Below are positions 16,626-23,529 of a DNA stretch of 64,000 nt, piece by piece. The DNA is from Paenibacillus pinihumi DSM 23905 = JCM 16419. GTDB taxonomy: Bacteria > Bacillota > Bacilli > Paenibacillales > Paenibacillaceae. Location of the stretch: positions 496,001 through 560,000 of the forward strand of contig NZ_AULX01000006.1 in the NCBI RefSeq assembly GCF_000422505.1, read 5' to 3'. Position numbers and translations under genes: made by a program. A model generated the notes under the pieces. It searched no databases and was not told the DNA's origin. It saw only the letters and a program-made list of their open reading frames with translations. Each line of letters starts with the position of its first letter. Within the stretch, counting starts at the first letter, position 1.

Positions 16626-17921
16626 TTATTCTGCAGGTCCAGTCCGGCGGATCAGCACCGGCTCGATGCCAGTAGCCGCCCGGTACCGCTGCCTGATTAC
16701 GTCGCAGAATACCGGGTCGAGCTCCAACGTTCGACATTGACGTTCCATCTGGTCACAGGTCATTAACGTACTGCCAGAGCCTCCGAAGAAGTCCACCACC
16801 ACATCGCCCTTCTGGCTGCTGTTGCCGATTGGGATGGCCAACAGCGGGAGCGGCTTTTGAGTAGGATGGACGTACTTGCCCACATCACCGCGAGATACCT
16901 CCCACACGCTGGACGGCTCCAGTTCTGCACCAGGCAGCCCGTCCCGCCACACCGTCGATTGCCGGCGATCACCATACCAGCCCGGCGACTTACCCTTTAG
17001 GTGAGCATAAAAGACCGGTTCATGCTGCCACCGATACTGTGACCAGCCGAAGGATGCGGAATTCTTCACCCATACACATTGGCTGCGGATGATAATGCCG
17101 GCCGCCTCCATAGCATCCTGGAATTCACGTTGATAGGATGAAGGATGGAAGACGTAAATGGCTGCCTTCTGTGCCATGATTTCAGCATACCGTTCAAAAA
17201 CAGCATGCAAAAAGCCCGCAAACTCCTCTGCGGGCATGTCGTCGTTCAATATGCTGCTTCGGCCGTCAGCGGCCAGACGTTCGGAATCACTTTCGATGGC
17301 CACATTGTAAGGCGGGTCCGTCACTACAAGTGCAGCCCTGGCTCCATCCATCAATAATGCAACATCATCCGGGTCTGTAGCGTCCCCGCAAACAAGGCGA
17401 TGCGGGCCGAGCTGCCACACATCACCGCGGCGTGTCTCCGGCTCTTTGACTCGCTCCAATGCCTGTTCAAAATTGAAATCGTCCTCGATAACCGGTTCTT
17501 CCATGTCAATGTTAAACGGCAGCGTACTTAGCATATCGGCAATTTCGTCATCATCGAATCCGGACAGCGCCAGATCAGCACCGCTCACCTGCAGCTCACC
17601 GATCAGCATGGCCAGCGCCTCATCATCCCAAATGCCGGACACTTTGTTCAGCGCCAGATTCAGCAGCCGCTCCTGCTGATCGTCCAGATCAACGACAGAA
17701 ACAGTCAGCTCCGTATGTCCCTTATCACGGAGGATTTTATACCTCTGGTGACCGCCTACCATGTTCTCCGTGCGTTTGTTCCAGATGATAGGGTCGATGT
17801 ATCCAAACTGCTCTATACTGCTGCGAAGCTTCTCATACTCCGGATCGCCGGGCTGCAAGTCCACACGCGGGTTATAGGCTGCCGGGTTGATTCGGTCTAT
17901 TGGAATGATCTGAATGTTCAT
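16626..17921 (-). CDS. ParB-like/DNA methyltransferase fusion
   Basis: 431 aa from the ATG at 17921 (MNIQIIPIDRINPAAYNPR), with AAAGGAG 7 nt upstream; an in-frame extension runs through a terminator and was rejected. Residues 1-130 form a ParB/sulfiredoxin-like domain with GGHQRYKIL. The rest is an N6-adenine or N4-cytosine methyltransferase of beta order: DPPY at 202-205 precedes the AdoMet loop FGGSGS at 379-384. Phages use such proteins to protect their DNA from host restriction, and the ParB-like part may help recognise DNA. No nuclease partner is nearby, so it is an orphan methylase. Confidence 0.9.
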   Translation of the reverse strand: MNIQIIPIDRINPAAYNPRVDLQPGDPEYEKLRSSIEQFGYIDPIIWNKRTENMVGGHQRYKILRDKGHTELTVSVVDLDDQQERLLNLALNKVSGIWDDEALAMLIGELQVSGADLALSGFDDDEIADMLSTLPFNIDMEEPVIEDDFNFEQALERVKEPETRRGDVWQLGPHRLVCGDATDPDDVALLMDGARAALVVTDPPYNVAIESDSERLAADGRSSILNDDMPAEEFAGFLHAVFERYAEIMAQKAAIYVFHPSSYQREFQDAMEAAGIIIRSQCVWVKNSASFGWSQYRWQHEPVFYAHLKGKSPGWYGDRRQSTVWRDGLPGAELEPSSVWEVSRGDVGKYVHPTQKPLPLLAIPIGNSSQKGDVVVDFFGGSGSTLMTCDQMERQCRTLELDPVFCDVIRQRYRAATGIEPVLIRRTGPAE

Positions 17922-17940
17922 GTGAAGACTCCTTTCCATG

Positions 17941-17971
17941 AAAAAAAGCCATGCTAAACACGGCTTTTTTT
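17941..17971. terminator. bidirectional intrinsic terminator
   Basis: GCCATG and CACGGC pair over CTAAA, flanked by seven A residues on one side and seven T residues on the other. It lies at the end of the AbiC-like gene and ahead of the methyltransferase gene, so the accessory gene is insulated. Confidence 0.8.
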
Positions 17972-18673
17972 CACAGCTTTTTTGTAAACTTCCCAACTCC
18001 CTAGACCCTTTTCCACTTTCTCATCAAAACCCATATAATCCAGCAGTTCATGGTAAATTTGAATTTGATTTGGAGTAGATAAATAATTTATCAGTAAAAT
18101 TTCTGAAGGGTTTAGATTACTCTCAATAATATTCACAAGTATTTTCTTGTGAGAGTCATCCAACTCAGTACCCGAAAGGTAGTGCAAAGTAAAAAGGAAG
18201 GTATCTATTATTCCTTGGAAGTAAGCGTGATCTTTATTTATCTCCTTATCGTTTAAATAGTATTCTTTCCAATGTTCTTGAATAGCCTCAATACCATACA
18301 CATAGCGCGGTTCTGGATACTGCATATTAGCTGGGATAACATACAATACTCTTTCGATATAACTTTTTTTCACGCGTGTTAATTCATTAACAACACTGAA
18401 TGCTGTTTGAAAATTCATAATTTGTTTTTGATTTTCAAAAGTCTCACGTTGCAGCTTTATATCAGCTCTCTGCATCCATATAGTAATAATTATCGCTGCA
18501 AAAGCTAAGCCGGAGAACAAAGCATTTACTGCTCCGAACATGTCACCGATAGTTCCCGCCCCAGGTTCTTTTTCAGGCCACCTATAATAAATGAAATAAC
18601 TAGAAAAGAACCAAAGTGCAATGATACCTAACACGAAACCTAAAAACAACCCAGTTTTCGCCCATTTTTTCAT
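17954..18673 (-). CDS. AbiC-like putative phage abortive infection membrane protein
   Basis: 239 aa from the ATG at 18673 (MKKWAKTGLFLGFVLG), with GGGAGGG just upstream. Two N-terminal membrane segments (about residues 6-28 and 50-70) flank GDMFGAVNALFSGLAFAAII, the signature of the putative abortive infection (PutAbiC) family. A coiled coil (ADIKLQRETFENQKQ) and a helical cytosolic domain with YFQGIIDTFLFTLHYL follow. In a prophage such a protein probably excludes other phages. AT-rich relative to the phage core and closed by its own terminator: a typical moron. Function is inferred from family and context. Confidence 0.75.
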   Translation of the reverse strand: MKKWAKTGLFLGFVLGIIALWFFSSYFIYYRWPEKEPGAGTIGDMFGAVNALFSGLAFAAIIITIWMQRADIKLQRETFENQKQIMNFQTAFSVVNELTRVKKSYIERVLYVIPANMQYPEPRYVYGIEAIQEHWKEYYLNDKEINKDHAYFQGIIDTFLFTLHYLSGTELDDSHKKILVNIIESNLNPSEILLINYLSTPNQIQIYHELLDYMGFDEKVEKGLGSWEVYKKAVKKSRV

Positions 18674-18689
18674 ACAAACCCTCCCTACC

Positions 18690-18771
18690 ACATCATACAC
18701 TGTCTACCAAAATCCGACAATATATGGTATGATGTGAGGGAGCCGTGAGGGGAGCACCCCCGGCTCTTTTT
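18690..18771 (+). ncRNA. candidate small RNA unit C with flanking operator-like repeat
   Basis: Extended -10 TGGTATGAT (18725-18733) on the plus strand; the -35 is poor. The -10 lies in one arm of a perfect 10-bp inverted repeat, CACATCATAC (18690-18699) and GTATGATGTG (18727-18736), which looks like an operator. A terminator follows: GAGCCG (18740-18745) with CGGCTC (18761-18766), an inner GGGG/CCCC stem, then TTTTT. The RNA would be only about 35 nt. It sits in the leader of the AbiC-like gene, antisense to it. Confidence 0.4.
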
Positions 18772-18783
18772 GTTTGAAGGAAT

Positions 18784-18808
18784 AAAAAATAGCACCCAAA
18801 GGTGCTAT
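18784..18808 (-). terminator. intrinsic terminator
   Basis: Minus strand ATAGCACC and GGTGCTAT pair over a 4-nt loop and run into TTTTTT, directly at the stop of the 113-aa gene. Confidence 0.85.
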
Positions 18809-19146
18809 AGCAGTTTATATTTTTCAAGTATTTTATTGTATTCCTCGATTTTTAGAACAACCTCATCTTTATTATTAGCTTTAATTACATCGCTTTGGAT
18901 CTGATATGATAATTCATAATCAGAAATACTAAGATCTATATCATTGTTCATTATATAAACATTATAGACCTCGATTGCGTAAGCCACACCTGCTTTAATA
19001 CGATCTAACTTATCATCAACAAAATGATCTGCATCTGCAAGGTGTCCTGGATCTCCCCTACGCCCAACCTTTTCTCCCAGTGCGAGACTAAAAGCTTTAT
19101 AAATGAAACTCTCGTACTTAATTTTCTGTGCCTTTGACTCTGACAT
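18805..19146 (-). CDS. 113-aa accessory protein, unknown
   Basis: Begins MSESKAQKIKYESFIYKAFS and is predicted to be largely helical, with a charged motif GRRGDPGHLADADHFVDDK in the middle. AGGAGGAAAAC lies ahead of the ATG. AT-rich, with its own terminator, so probably an independently expressed accessory gene. I recognise no family and see no signal peptide or membrane segment. Confidence 0.6.
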   Translation of the reverse strand: MSESKAQKIKYESFIYKAFSLALGEKVGRRGDPGHLADADHFVDDKLDRIKAGVAYAIEVYNVYIMNNDIDLSISDYELSYQIQSDVIKANNKDEVVLKIEEYNKILEKYKLL

Positions 19147-19214
19147 ACTAGTTTTCCTCCTCTTTTGGTATACTCCTATTTTGGCATATTAATCCATAGA
19201 TATCTATAGTCATT

Positions 19215-19430
19215 TTAGTCGTTAACATCCAATTCATACACCCGCCGCTCCCAAGGATTGGCCGTCGGGATCATGGCCTGCATCCTCTCCAGTTTTTCCC
19301 CATCGGTCAATACCTTATTGAACACCGGTCCAGTTGGCGAATGTGGACCCTTTGGGAAGAACATCATGCGAACCTCCAGCTCTGAAACAGTGGCTTGCCT
19401 CATCATTTCATCCCTGATTGTCATGCCCAA
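19215..19430 (-). CDS. 71-aa phage protein, unknown
   Basis: Starts at a TTG (19430) with AAGGAG 9 nt upstream; the ATG two codons later is too far from that site. Product begins MGMTIRDEMMRQATVSELEV and ends TANPWERRVYELDVND. It is acidic and without membrane segments. No family recognised. It lies in the accessory stretch between terminators. Confidence 0.5.
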   Translation of the reverse strand: MGMTIRDEMMRQATVSELEVRMMFFPKGPHSPTGPVFNKVLTDGEKLERMQAMIPTANPWERRVYELDVND

Positions 19431-19547
19431 ATCTATCAGCTCCTTGTGTTAAGTTGGTTTTCGGTTAGGCAGGGACACGAACATGCATTCTGATCACCAC
19501 AGCGCCCTATTCCCGCCTTTCAATTCCCCCATCCATCAACTGAACGC

Positions 19548-19566
19548 AAAAAAGCCCCAAGGGCTT
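19548..19566 (-). terminator. intrinsic terminator
   Basis: Minus strand AAGCCC and GGGCTT pair over a 3-nt loop, followed by a run of T. It would end transcription arriving from the 20.3-19.9 kb genes. Confidence 0.7.
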
Positions 19567-19647
19567 AAATCGGCTCCTGAGGCTTCATATTCTTCATTCC
19601 CTTCATCCAAAAAATTCCAAGATAATTCGATGAATGAGGGGTGTTAT

Positions 19648-19749
19648 ACGTACTTAGTTACAAAACACGTATGCGTAGTAGCAGTCACCACTACCACAAC
19701 TTTTATAATCGCGCTGTCGCTCATTATTATTAAACACGTACTTAGTAAC
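19648..19749. repeat. pair of ACGTACTTAGTWAC repeats
   Basis: ACGTACTTAGTTAC at 19648-19661 and ACGTACTTAGTAAC at 19736-19749 differ at one base and are 88 bp apart. Each is followed or preceded by another ACGTAT box (about 19667 and 19754). This looks like a set of protein-binding sites in a gene-free stretch. Confidence 0.45.
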
Positions 19750-19803
19750 TAGATACGTATAAAGAGCATTTTACAGGCACTTCCAAAACTCGTCAAGCGA
19801 ACA

Positions 19804-19848
19804 GACAAAAATGTCCACTCTCTGTCCCCTGACTGGACAAAAATGTCC
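19804..19848. repeat. two copies of hyphenated palindrome GGACAAAAATGTCC
   Basis: GACAAAAATGTCC at 19804-19816 and GGACAAAAATGTCC at 19835-19848, spaced 32 bp, about three helix turns. The arms GGACA and TGTCC are complementary across four A residues. It looks like a paired operator downstream of the 35-aa gene; the binding protein is unknown. Confidence 0.45.
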
Positions 19849-19858
19849 GATCACTCTT

Positions 19859-19966
19859 TCAGGATCCGGAAGACCTGAATCTCTTAAACAACCTGCCAAT
19901 CTTCCAAATCATCCAGATAAGAAACCATACCGCGTCAGCAGCTCGCTTTGATCCAAAGACTGTCAT
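19859..19966 (-). CDS. 35-aa cationic hydrophobic peptide
   Basis: Starts at the ATG 19966 with AAAGGA 8 nt upstream and stops at 19861-19859. Product begins MTVFGSKRAADAVWFLIWMI; a Trp/Ile-rich helix of about 12 residues is followed by a basic end (KIGRLFKRFRSSGS). Such a peptide could sit in the membrane as a toxin, a holin-like product or a regulator. It lies between a terminator and the paired operator-like repeats, so it may be a separate unit. Its existence rests on the ribosome site and the amphipathic composition only. Confidence 0.4.
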   Translation of the reverse strand: MTVFGSKRAADAVWFLIWMIWKIGRLFKRFRSSGS

Positions 19967-19991
19967 GTCTGTTGTCCTTTCATTACAAATT

Positions 19992-20016
19992 AAAAAAAGC
20001 ACCGGTTAGGGCGCTT
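19992..20016 (-). terminator. intrinsic terminator
   Basis: Minus strand AAGCGCC and GGTGCTT pair (one G-T) over a 6-nt loop at the stop of the 104-aa gene, followed by TTTTTTT. Confidence 0.8.
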
Positions 20017-20330
20017 TAAATTGCTTCAAATACAACTGCTTGATCCTTTTCGACTATTCTTTTTAGTCTGTAGGTTGTCTTAGAACCTATAGGTGTCATT
20101 TCACTAGTTTTAAACTGGTAAAAAGTTGGTTTCCCAGTAGACCTATCGAGCTTATCCCAAACTTTTACAGTCTCGATAAAGTCAGATTCTCGGTCATTTT
20201 TATTCTGAATCCACAGTTGAGAAGATCTGCTGATAATTAACTTTTCCCCTGTAAAAACGTGGTGGTCCTTCTTCCCACCATTTTCTAAAAAGACCTCTAA
20301 GTCAATACTATATTCCATTCGATCATTCAC
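20016..20330 (-). CDS. 104-aa accessory phage protein, unknown
   Basis: Begins MNDRMEYSIDLEVFLENGGK and is beta-strand rich (HHVFTGEKLIISRSSQLWIQ, TTYRLKRIVEKDQAVVFEAI). AT-rich, with terminators on both sides (20382-20408 upstream, 19992-20016 downstream), so it is a separately expressed accessory gene. No domain recognised. Confidence 0.6.
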   Translation of the reverse strand: MNDRMEYSIDLEVFLENGGKKDHHVFTGEKLIISRSSQLWIQNKNDRESDFIETVKVWDKLDRSTGKPTFYQFKTSEMTPIGSKTTYRLKRIVEKDQAVVFEAI

Positions 20331-20381
20331 CCCCTATTCTTCAAATTTCGACACTATATTTCCATATCCTTCAAAGGTCGA

Positions 20382-20408
20382 ATAAAAATACCGCCCCCGA
20401 AGGAGCGG
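20382..20408 (-). terminator. intrinsic terminator
   Basis: Minus strand CCGCTCC and GGGGCGG pair over a short loop, followed by a T-rich tail. It lies downstream of the ArpU gene and upstream of the 104-aa gene. Confidence 0.7.
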
Positions 20409-20499
20409 CTTGTATGAGGGGAGATGGTTGTCCTCAATTGGCACATTACTATAATAACACGGTTAAAACCTAATGCTCTGCGGTTTATCATCGATTTTT

Positions 20500-20964
20500 C
20501 TACGATTTTTCTTCCATGTTTTTATTTTGCGCTTCTTCGCTGTAGACTTCCAGCTGAAGCGCAAACGCCAATTTGTAGATTGCATTGGACTTCAGGCGAT
20601 AGTATTTGCCCTCCCGGATGTCCATGTCCATCATTACTTGATAATCGAACACTTCATCATCCAGGTAACGGCGTTCAATTATTTCCCGTTCCAGACGCCC
20701 CAGCCGGCTGACTACCCTCTCTATCTGCTCATACTGCTGAAGCATCAGATTTTCAGAATCTACATTATGAATAGCTATATCTTCCGCAGGTTTGCCCACT
20801 ACATTCGTCGATCCGTGATACCGCGGTTCCGGCGACGATGTGAGCTTCATTTCCCTACGAATAAATCCTACTTGTTTATATATACGAGCTGATTCTAAAC
20901 GTTCCTCTACAGCCGCACGAGTCGCATCTCTGTCGATCTCCCACGGAAATTGCAATTGTGCCAT
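20500..20964 (-). CDS. ArpU-family phage transcriptional regulator
   Basis: 154 aa from the ATG at 20964 (MAQLQFPWEIDRDATRAAVE), with GGAGG 8 nt upstream; a GTG three codons earlier overlaps that site. The arrangement, an N-terminal helical part, EQIERVVSRLGRLEREIIER and a sigma-like C-terminal helix-turn-helix (YQVMMDMDIREGKYYRLKSN), is that of the ArpU group, which turns on late packaging and lysis genes in Firmicute phages. It is last of the replication/regulation block, ahead of the terminase, where such an activator belongs. Confidence 0.88.
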   Translation of the reverse strand: MAQLQFPWEIDRDATRAAVEERLESARIYKQVGFIRREMKLTSSPEPRYHGSTNVVGKPAEDIAIHNVDSENLMLQQYEQIERVVSRLGRLEREIIERRYLDDEVFDYQVMMDMDIREGKYYRLKSNAIYKLAFALQLEVYSEEAQNKNMEEKS

Positions 20965-21050
20965 TCCCCACACCTCCGGTATAATTGGTGGTGTAGGGTT
21001 TAACTGAATTCGCTGTCCCCCGCGGTCCGGCCAAGGTGCGGGGGATTATT
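20956..21050 (+). ncRNA. candidate small RNA unit D
   Basis: Plus-strand TTGTGC (20956-20961), an 18-bp spacer and TATAAT (20980-20985). Downstream, CCCCCGC (21017-21023) pairs with GCGGGGG (21038-21044), followed by ATTATTCTATTT, a moderate terminator. The RNA would be about 55-60 nt and begin in the leader of the ArpU gene, antisense to it. The TATAAT is a perfect -10; the tail is the weakest of the five units. Confidence 0.35.
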
Positions 21051-21329
21051 CTATTTCAAATCTTCTCCATATAATTCTACGATAAGACGTGGATTGCGGG
21101 TTTCATCTCCCCAGATTTCAGGTAAGATCCATTCCAATTGAATGAGTACATCCCCACTTATGAAATTCGTAACTGTCATCCGGTCTCTGTCAACATCCTT
21201 GATTAAAAATTGCCCCTTGATAGAATAACCCTTGTTGTCTGAACCTTCAAACCGCAAGGCTCTTCCCAAATAGAATTTTTCACTATTAAACACGAGTGCT
21301 GGTTTTGAAAAATCTTGTGGATCATTCAC
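21051..21329 (-). CDS. 92-aa phage protein, unknown
   Basis: Probably starts at GTG 21329, two bases after the ASCH stop, giving VNDPQDFSKPALVFNSEKFY and then a beta-rich body (GYSIKGQFLIKDVDRDRMTV). A longer frame reaches 21500 but lies inside the ASCH gene and encodes a non-native Arg/Ser-rich stretch there. No strong ribosome site, so translation is probably coupled to ASCH. No family recognised. Confidence 0.5.
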   Translation of the reverse strand: MNDPQDFSKPALVFNSEKFYLGRALRFEGSDNKGYSIKGQFLIKDVDRDRMTVTNFISGDVLIQLEWILPEIWGDETRNPRLIVELYGEDLK

Positions 21330-21330
21330 T

Positions 21331-21825
21331 TTATCCGAAAAGTAGTTTCCCCTCCCAATTCCATATTTTTTGTTGCCCCTTCGCCGGGATCGGCTCTTTG
21401 AGTTGCTGAATGTTGGCCAGCTCCCATGCAAAACGACCAGCAGAATAATCTCCATAATAATATTCATCCGGGAATTTCCCGGCCCATCCTTTGCTTCCAC
21501 CTGCAGATGCTTTCAGCCAAACCGGTCCACCCTCGATCTGTTCTGGTGCAGTCCTTTCTATTTGATAGCATTCCGACAAATTTGCTACGGCCACAATTGC
21601 GCCGGTCGGGAGATTGTCCACAGTATAGCCGTATTTAGCCAAGGCGGACTTGATCGGCTCCCGCTCGCAGGCTTCCCGGTCAATTTTTTGTGCAGCATGG
21701 ATGGCCAGCGGACCGCGGTGCTTCGTTGCCCAGCCTCTTGTCTCCAACAATTTCAAACGAAGGGCAATCAGCGAAGCCCACGGCTGCCACACGGTAACCG
21801 TCTTAATAGGAGTTAATAATTTCAC
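21331..21825 (-). CDS. ASCH domain protein
   Basis: 164 aa. Opens with VTVWQPWASLIALRLKLLET and RGWATKHRGPLAIHAAQK, followed by PTGAIVAVANLSECYQIE and YSAGRFAWELANIQQLKEPI, the complete ASCH pattern (PUA-like beta barrel with a G-x-K/R-type cleft). ASCH proteins bind RNA or modified nucleotides; phage copies often lie with transcription and recombination genes. It shares one base with the preceding zinc-finger gene. Confidence 0.88.
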   Translation of the reverse strand: MKLLTPIKTVTVWQPWASLIALRLKLLETRGWATKHRGPLAIHAAQKIDREACEREPIKSALAKYGYTVDNLPTGAIVAVANLSECYQIERTAPEQIEGGPVWLKASAGGSKGWAGKFPDEYYYGDYSAGRFAWELANIQQLKEPIPAKGQQKIWNWEGKLLFG

Positions 21826-22190
21826 TACTCAGCCCTCCTACTCACTGAAGTAGCGATGAATCGCCCATAGCTTCCATCCTGCAGGTGCTGATCACTGCGA
21901 CAGATTGGACAGACTGTAACTGAATGATCAATGTCATCGTAATCCTCAACGGCGAACCTGGTCGCACAATCTGTACATTCGTAGCTGTGCATCATGAGTG
22001 GCTGCTCTTTTGGCTTGCCCGGATATTGAATCCGGTGTGGCCACTCATGCGGGTTGCGCTGCCTTTCATGGTAGATCATCGTCCGGATGCTTCCAGGCTT
22101 GCTATTCAGCTGATTCGCGATTTCCTTTAGCGGCATTCCCGCCAAGAACAATTTGTGAAGCTGCTCTTTATTTACAATCTCATTTGCCAA
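21825..22190 (-). CDS. helix-turn-helix/zinc-ribbon phage protein
   Basis: 121 aa. An N-terminal helix-turn-helix (QLHKLFLAGMPLKEIANQLN then SKPGSIRTMIYHER) is followed by a zinc ribbon with C-T-D-C and C-P-I-C pairs about 25 residues apart. It would bind DNA or touch RNA polymerase. It sits between the sigma-like protein and ASCH, in the control segment that ends with ArpU. Family unnamed. Confidence 0.7.
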   Translation of the reverse strand: MANEIVNKEQLHKLFLAGMPLKEIANQLNSKPGSIRTMIYHERQRNPHEWPHRIQYPGKPKEQPLMMHSYECTDCATRFAVEDYDDIDHSVTVCPICRSDQHLQDGSYGRFIATSVSRRAE

Positions 22191-22202
22191 TGTGACATCC
22201 CC

Positions 22203-22505
22203 CTATTTTAGTAATCGTACGAATTCCTGAACGGCTGTCTTCTTCCAGCGTTTTACGGTTCTTGGACTAACGAACAGGCGTTGTGCAATATCGTCCACCT
22301 GAAGCTTTTCAATATATGAAAGCCGTAATACCTGTTCATACTCAAACCTGATGCTCCCTAAACCGTTCAGTGCTGTATCAATTAATTGGAGCTCCAAAGT
22401 CAAATCCTGTACTTCGCTGTCGTCAGTGCTGTGCTTCAACAACAGTATTCGCTTGCGGATATCCTTCCACTTGTACTCCTTGAGCCGTTCTATCGCTACA
22501 CTCAT
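22203..22505 (-). CDS. sigma-70 region 4-like phage regulator
   Basis: 100 aa. The C-terminal half (FEYEQVLRLSYIEKLQVDDI, AQRLFVSPRTVKRWKKTAVQ) is a clear sigma-region-4-like helix-turn-helix; the N-terminal half is a helical dimer-like region. Proteins of this type act as middle or late gene activators. It overlaps the HNH gene by 4 bp and would be co-expressed with the zinc-ribbon protein and ArpU. Confidence 0.75.
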   Translation of the reverse strand: MSVAIERLKEYKWKDIRKRILLLKHSTDDSEVQDLTLELQLIDTALNGLGSIRFEYEQVLRLSYIEKLQVDDIAQRLFVSPRTVKRWKKTAVQEFVRLLK

Positions 22506-23293
22506 GCCTTTATGCCCTGCTTCCTTTCTCCTATTCTCTTAAGAAGATCAGCCATTATAACACCGGTTCGCGTGAGATCGGCATTATTCCGAATCAGTCC
22601 ATTCCTATTCATGAGTGCAAGTTGGCTCCGTGTGATCAATATAAAATTATCCAGATCAATATTGCGTTTGTTTTGGTCTGCGAAGATGATTGCATGACCT
22701 TTCGGTATTGGACCATGCTTTTCTTCCCAGATTACCTTGTGTTTATGCTTCCACCGTTTATGCCAAGGACCATAATCGGATACTTTAATTAAGGTGTAGC
22801 CATCTTCATCGATGCGCTCACTGCCCACAGGTTTGTAATTCAAAGGACGCTGCCCTTCCTTAAAGGAAGTTTTGTTGCCTCCGACATTGTACAATCCCTT
22901 CGTTCCTTTATTTGCCGGCGTATGCCCTTCTCCGAATCGACGATCTAAACCACTGACTAACCCATGATTTTTTTTATGCGTATTCATCTGCCTGGCCGTG
23001 ATCTGCAGGCCGAACTTTTCATTTACAAGTTCGGCCAGTTCTTGATTCAGGCAGCCCGCTACATTTTTTCGAATAAAATCTTTTTGTTCCTTGTTGAATA
23101 ACCCTTCATCACCGGTTACTCGCCCCCTCGGAACATCACTTTTTATCTTGTGATTGGCCTTAAAGCATTTAATTTGCTGCTCTGTAACTTCTGTCTCAAA
23201 CTTGGCGTTAAACAGCTCAGCAATTTCACAATTGTACTTCCCTGGAGCAATTTGACGAATATATTCTTTTTGCTCAAGCGTGTAACGAAACAT
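22502..23293 (-). CDS. HNH endonuclease with duplicated N-terminal DNA-binding repeats
   Basis: 263 aa. Residues about 1-55 and 65-120 are two related helix-turn-helix units (IAELFNAKFETEVTEQQIKC and LAELVNEKFGLQITARQMNT). The C-terminal HNH domain has DEDGYTLIKVSDYGPWHKRW, KHKHKVIWEEKHGPIPKGHA and IIFADQNKRNIDLDNFILIT. In this subfamily the second histidine of the classical HH pair is replaced by Phe-Ala, as here. It may be a homing-type nuclease or take part in packaging. Fused by ATGA overlaps to both neighbours. Confidence 0.85.
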   Translation of the reverse strand: MFRYTLEQKEYIRQIAPGKYNCEIAELFNAKFETEVTEQQIKCFKANHKIKSDVPRGRVTGDEGLFNKEQKDFIRKNVAGCLNQELAELVNEKFGLQITARQMNTHKKNHGLVSGLDRRFGEGHTPANKGTKGLYNVGGNKTSFKEGQRPLNYKPVGSERIDEDGYTLIKVSDYGPWHKRWKHKHKVIWEEKHGPIPKGHAIIFADQNKRNIDLDNFILITRSQLALMNRNGLIRNNADLTRTGVIMADLLKRIGERKQGIKA

Positions 23294-23529
23294 CAGTTGC
23301 CGCCTTCTAACATCTTGGGTAATTGAGCATCTGCATTCAACTTATCATCAACAAAGCGCTGTGCCTCCAGAACCAAAGCACCGGTATCAATGATTTTAGA
23401 TGCAACTCCCATAACAGCGCGGGCACGGTTAATTTCGGCCTCAAGCTTTTCCCCTGTCAGTTCCTCATCGCCGAGCCTTTCCAACTGTGCAAACAAATGA
23501 TTATTCAAGTCCCCCAAGGTATTCCGCAT
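23293..23529 (-). CDS. small helical phage protein
   Basis: 78 aa, starting MRNTLGDLNNHLFAQLERLG and continuing with RARAVMGVASKIIDTGALVL. This pattern is frequent in Firmicute phages, always close to replication or regulatory genes. It is fully helical and acidic; no function is established that I know of. One-base overlaps on both sides. Confidence 0.75.
   Translation of the reverse strand: MRNTLGDLNNHLFAQLERLGDEELTGEKLEAEINRARAVMGVASKIIDTGALVLEAQRFVDDKLNADAQLPKMLEGGN

Larger units (their letters stand above)
19431..19858. other. gap with terminator and repeats, no convincing long gene
   Basis: Holds a minus-strand terminator (19548-19566), two near-identical 14-mers and two GACAAAAATGTCC inverted repeats, entered separately. 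A plus-strand frame at 19483-19752 has no ribosome site and a low-complexity Thr-rich stretch, so I do not call it. On the minus strand the last 35 codons before the terminator are open without a good start and could be the end of a lost gene. Confidence 0.5.

Noticed and set aside
19483-19752. Plus-strand 89-codon frame in the accessory island
   Set aside because: No ribosome site, Thr-run low complexity, and it covers operator-like repeats and a minus-strand terminator.
21330-21500. N-terminal extension of the 92-aa gene
   Set aside because: Lies inside the ASCH gene in another frame and encodes an Arg/Ser-rich stretch unlike the rest.
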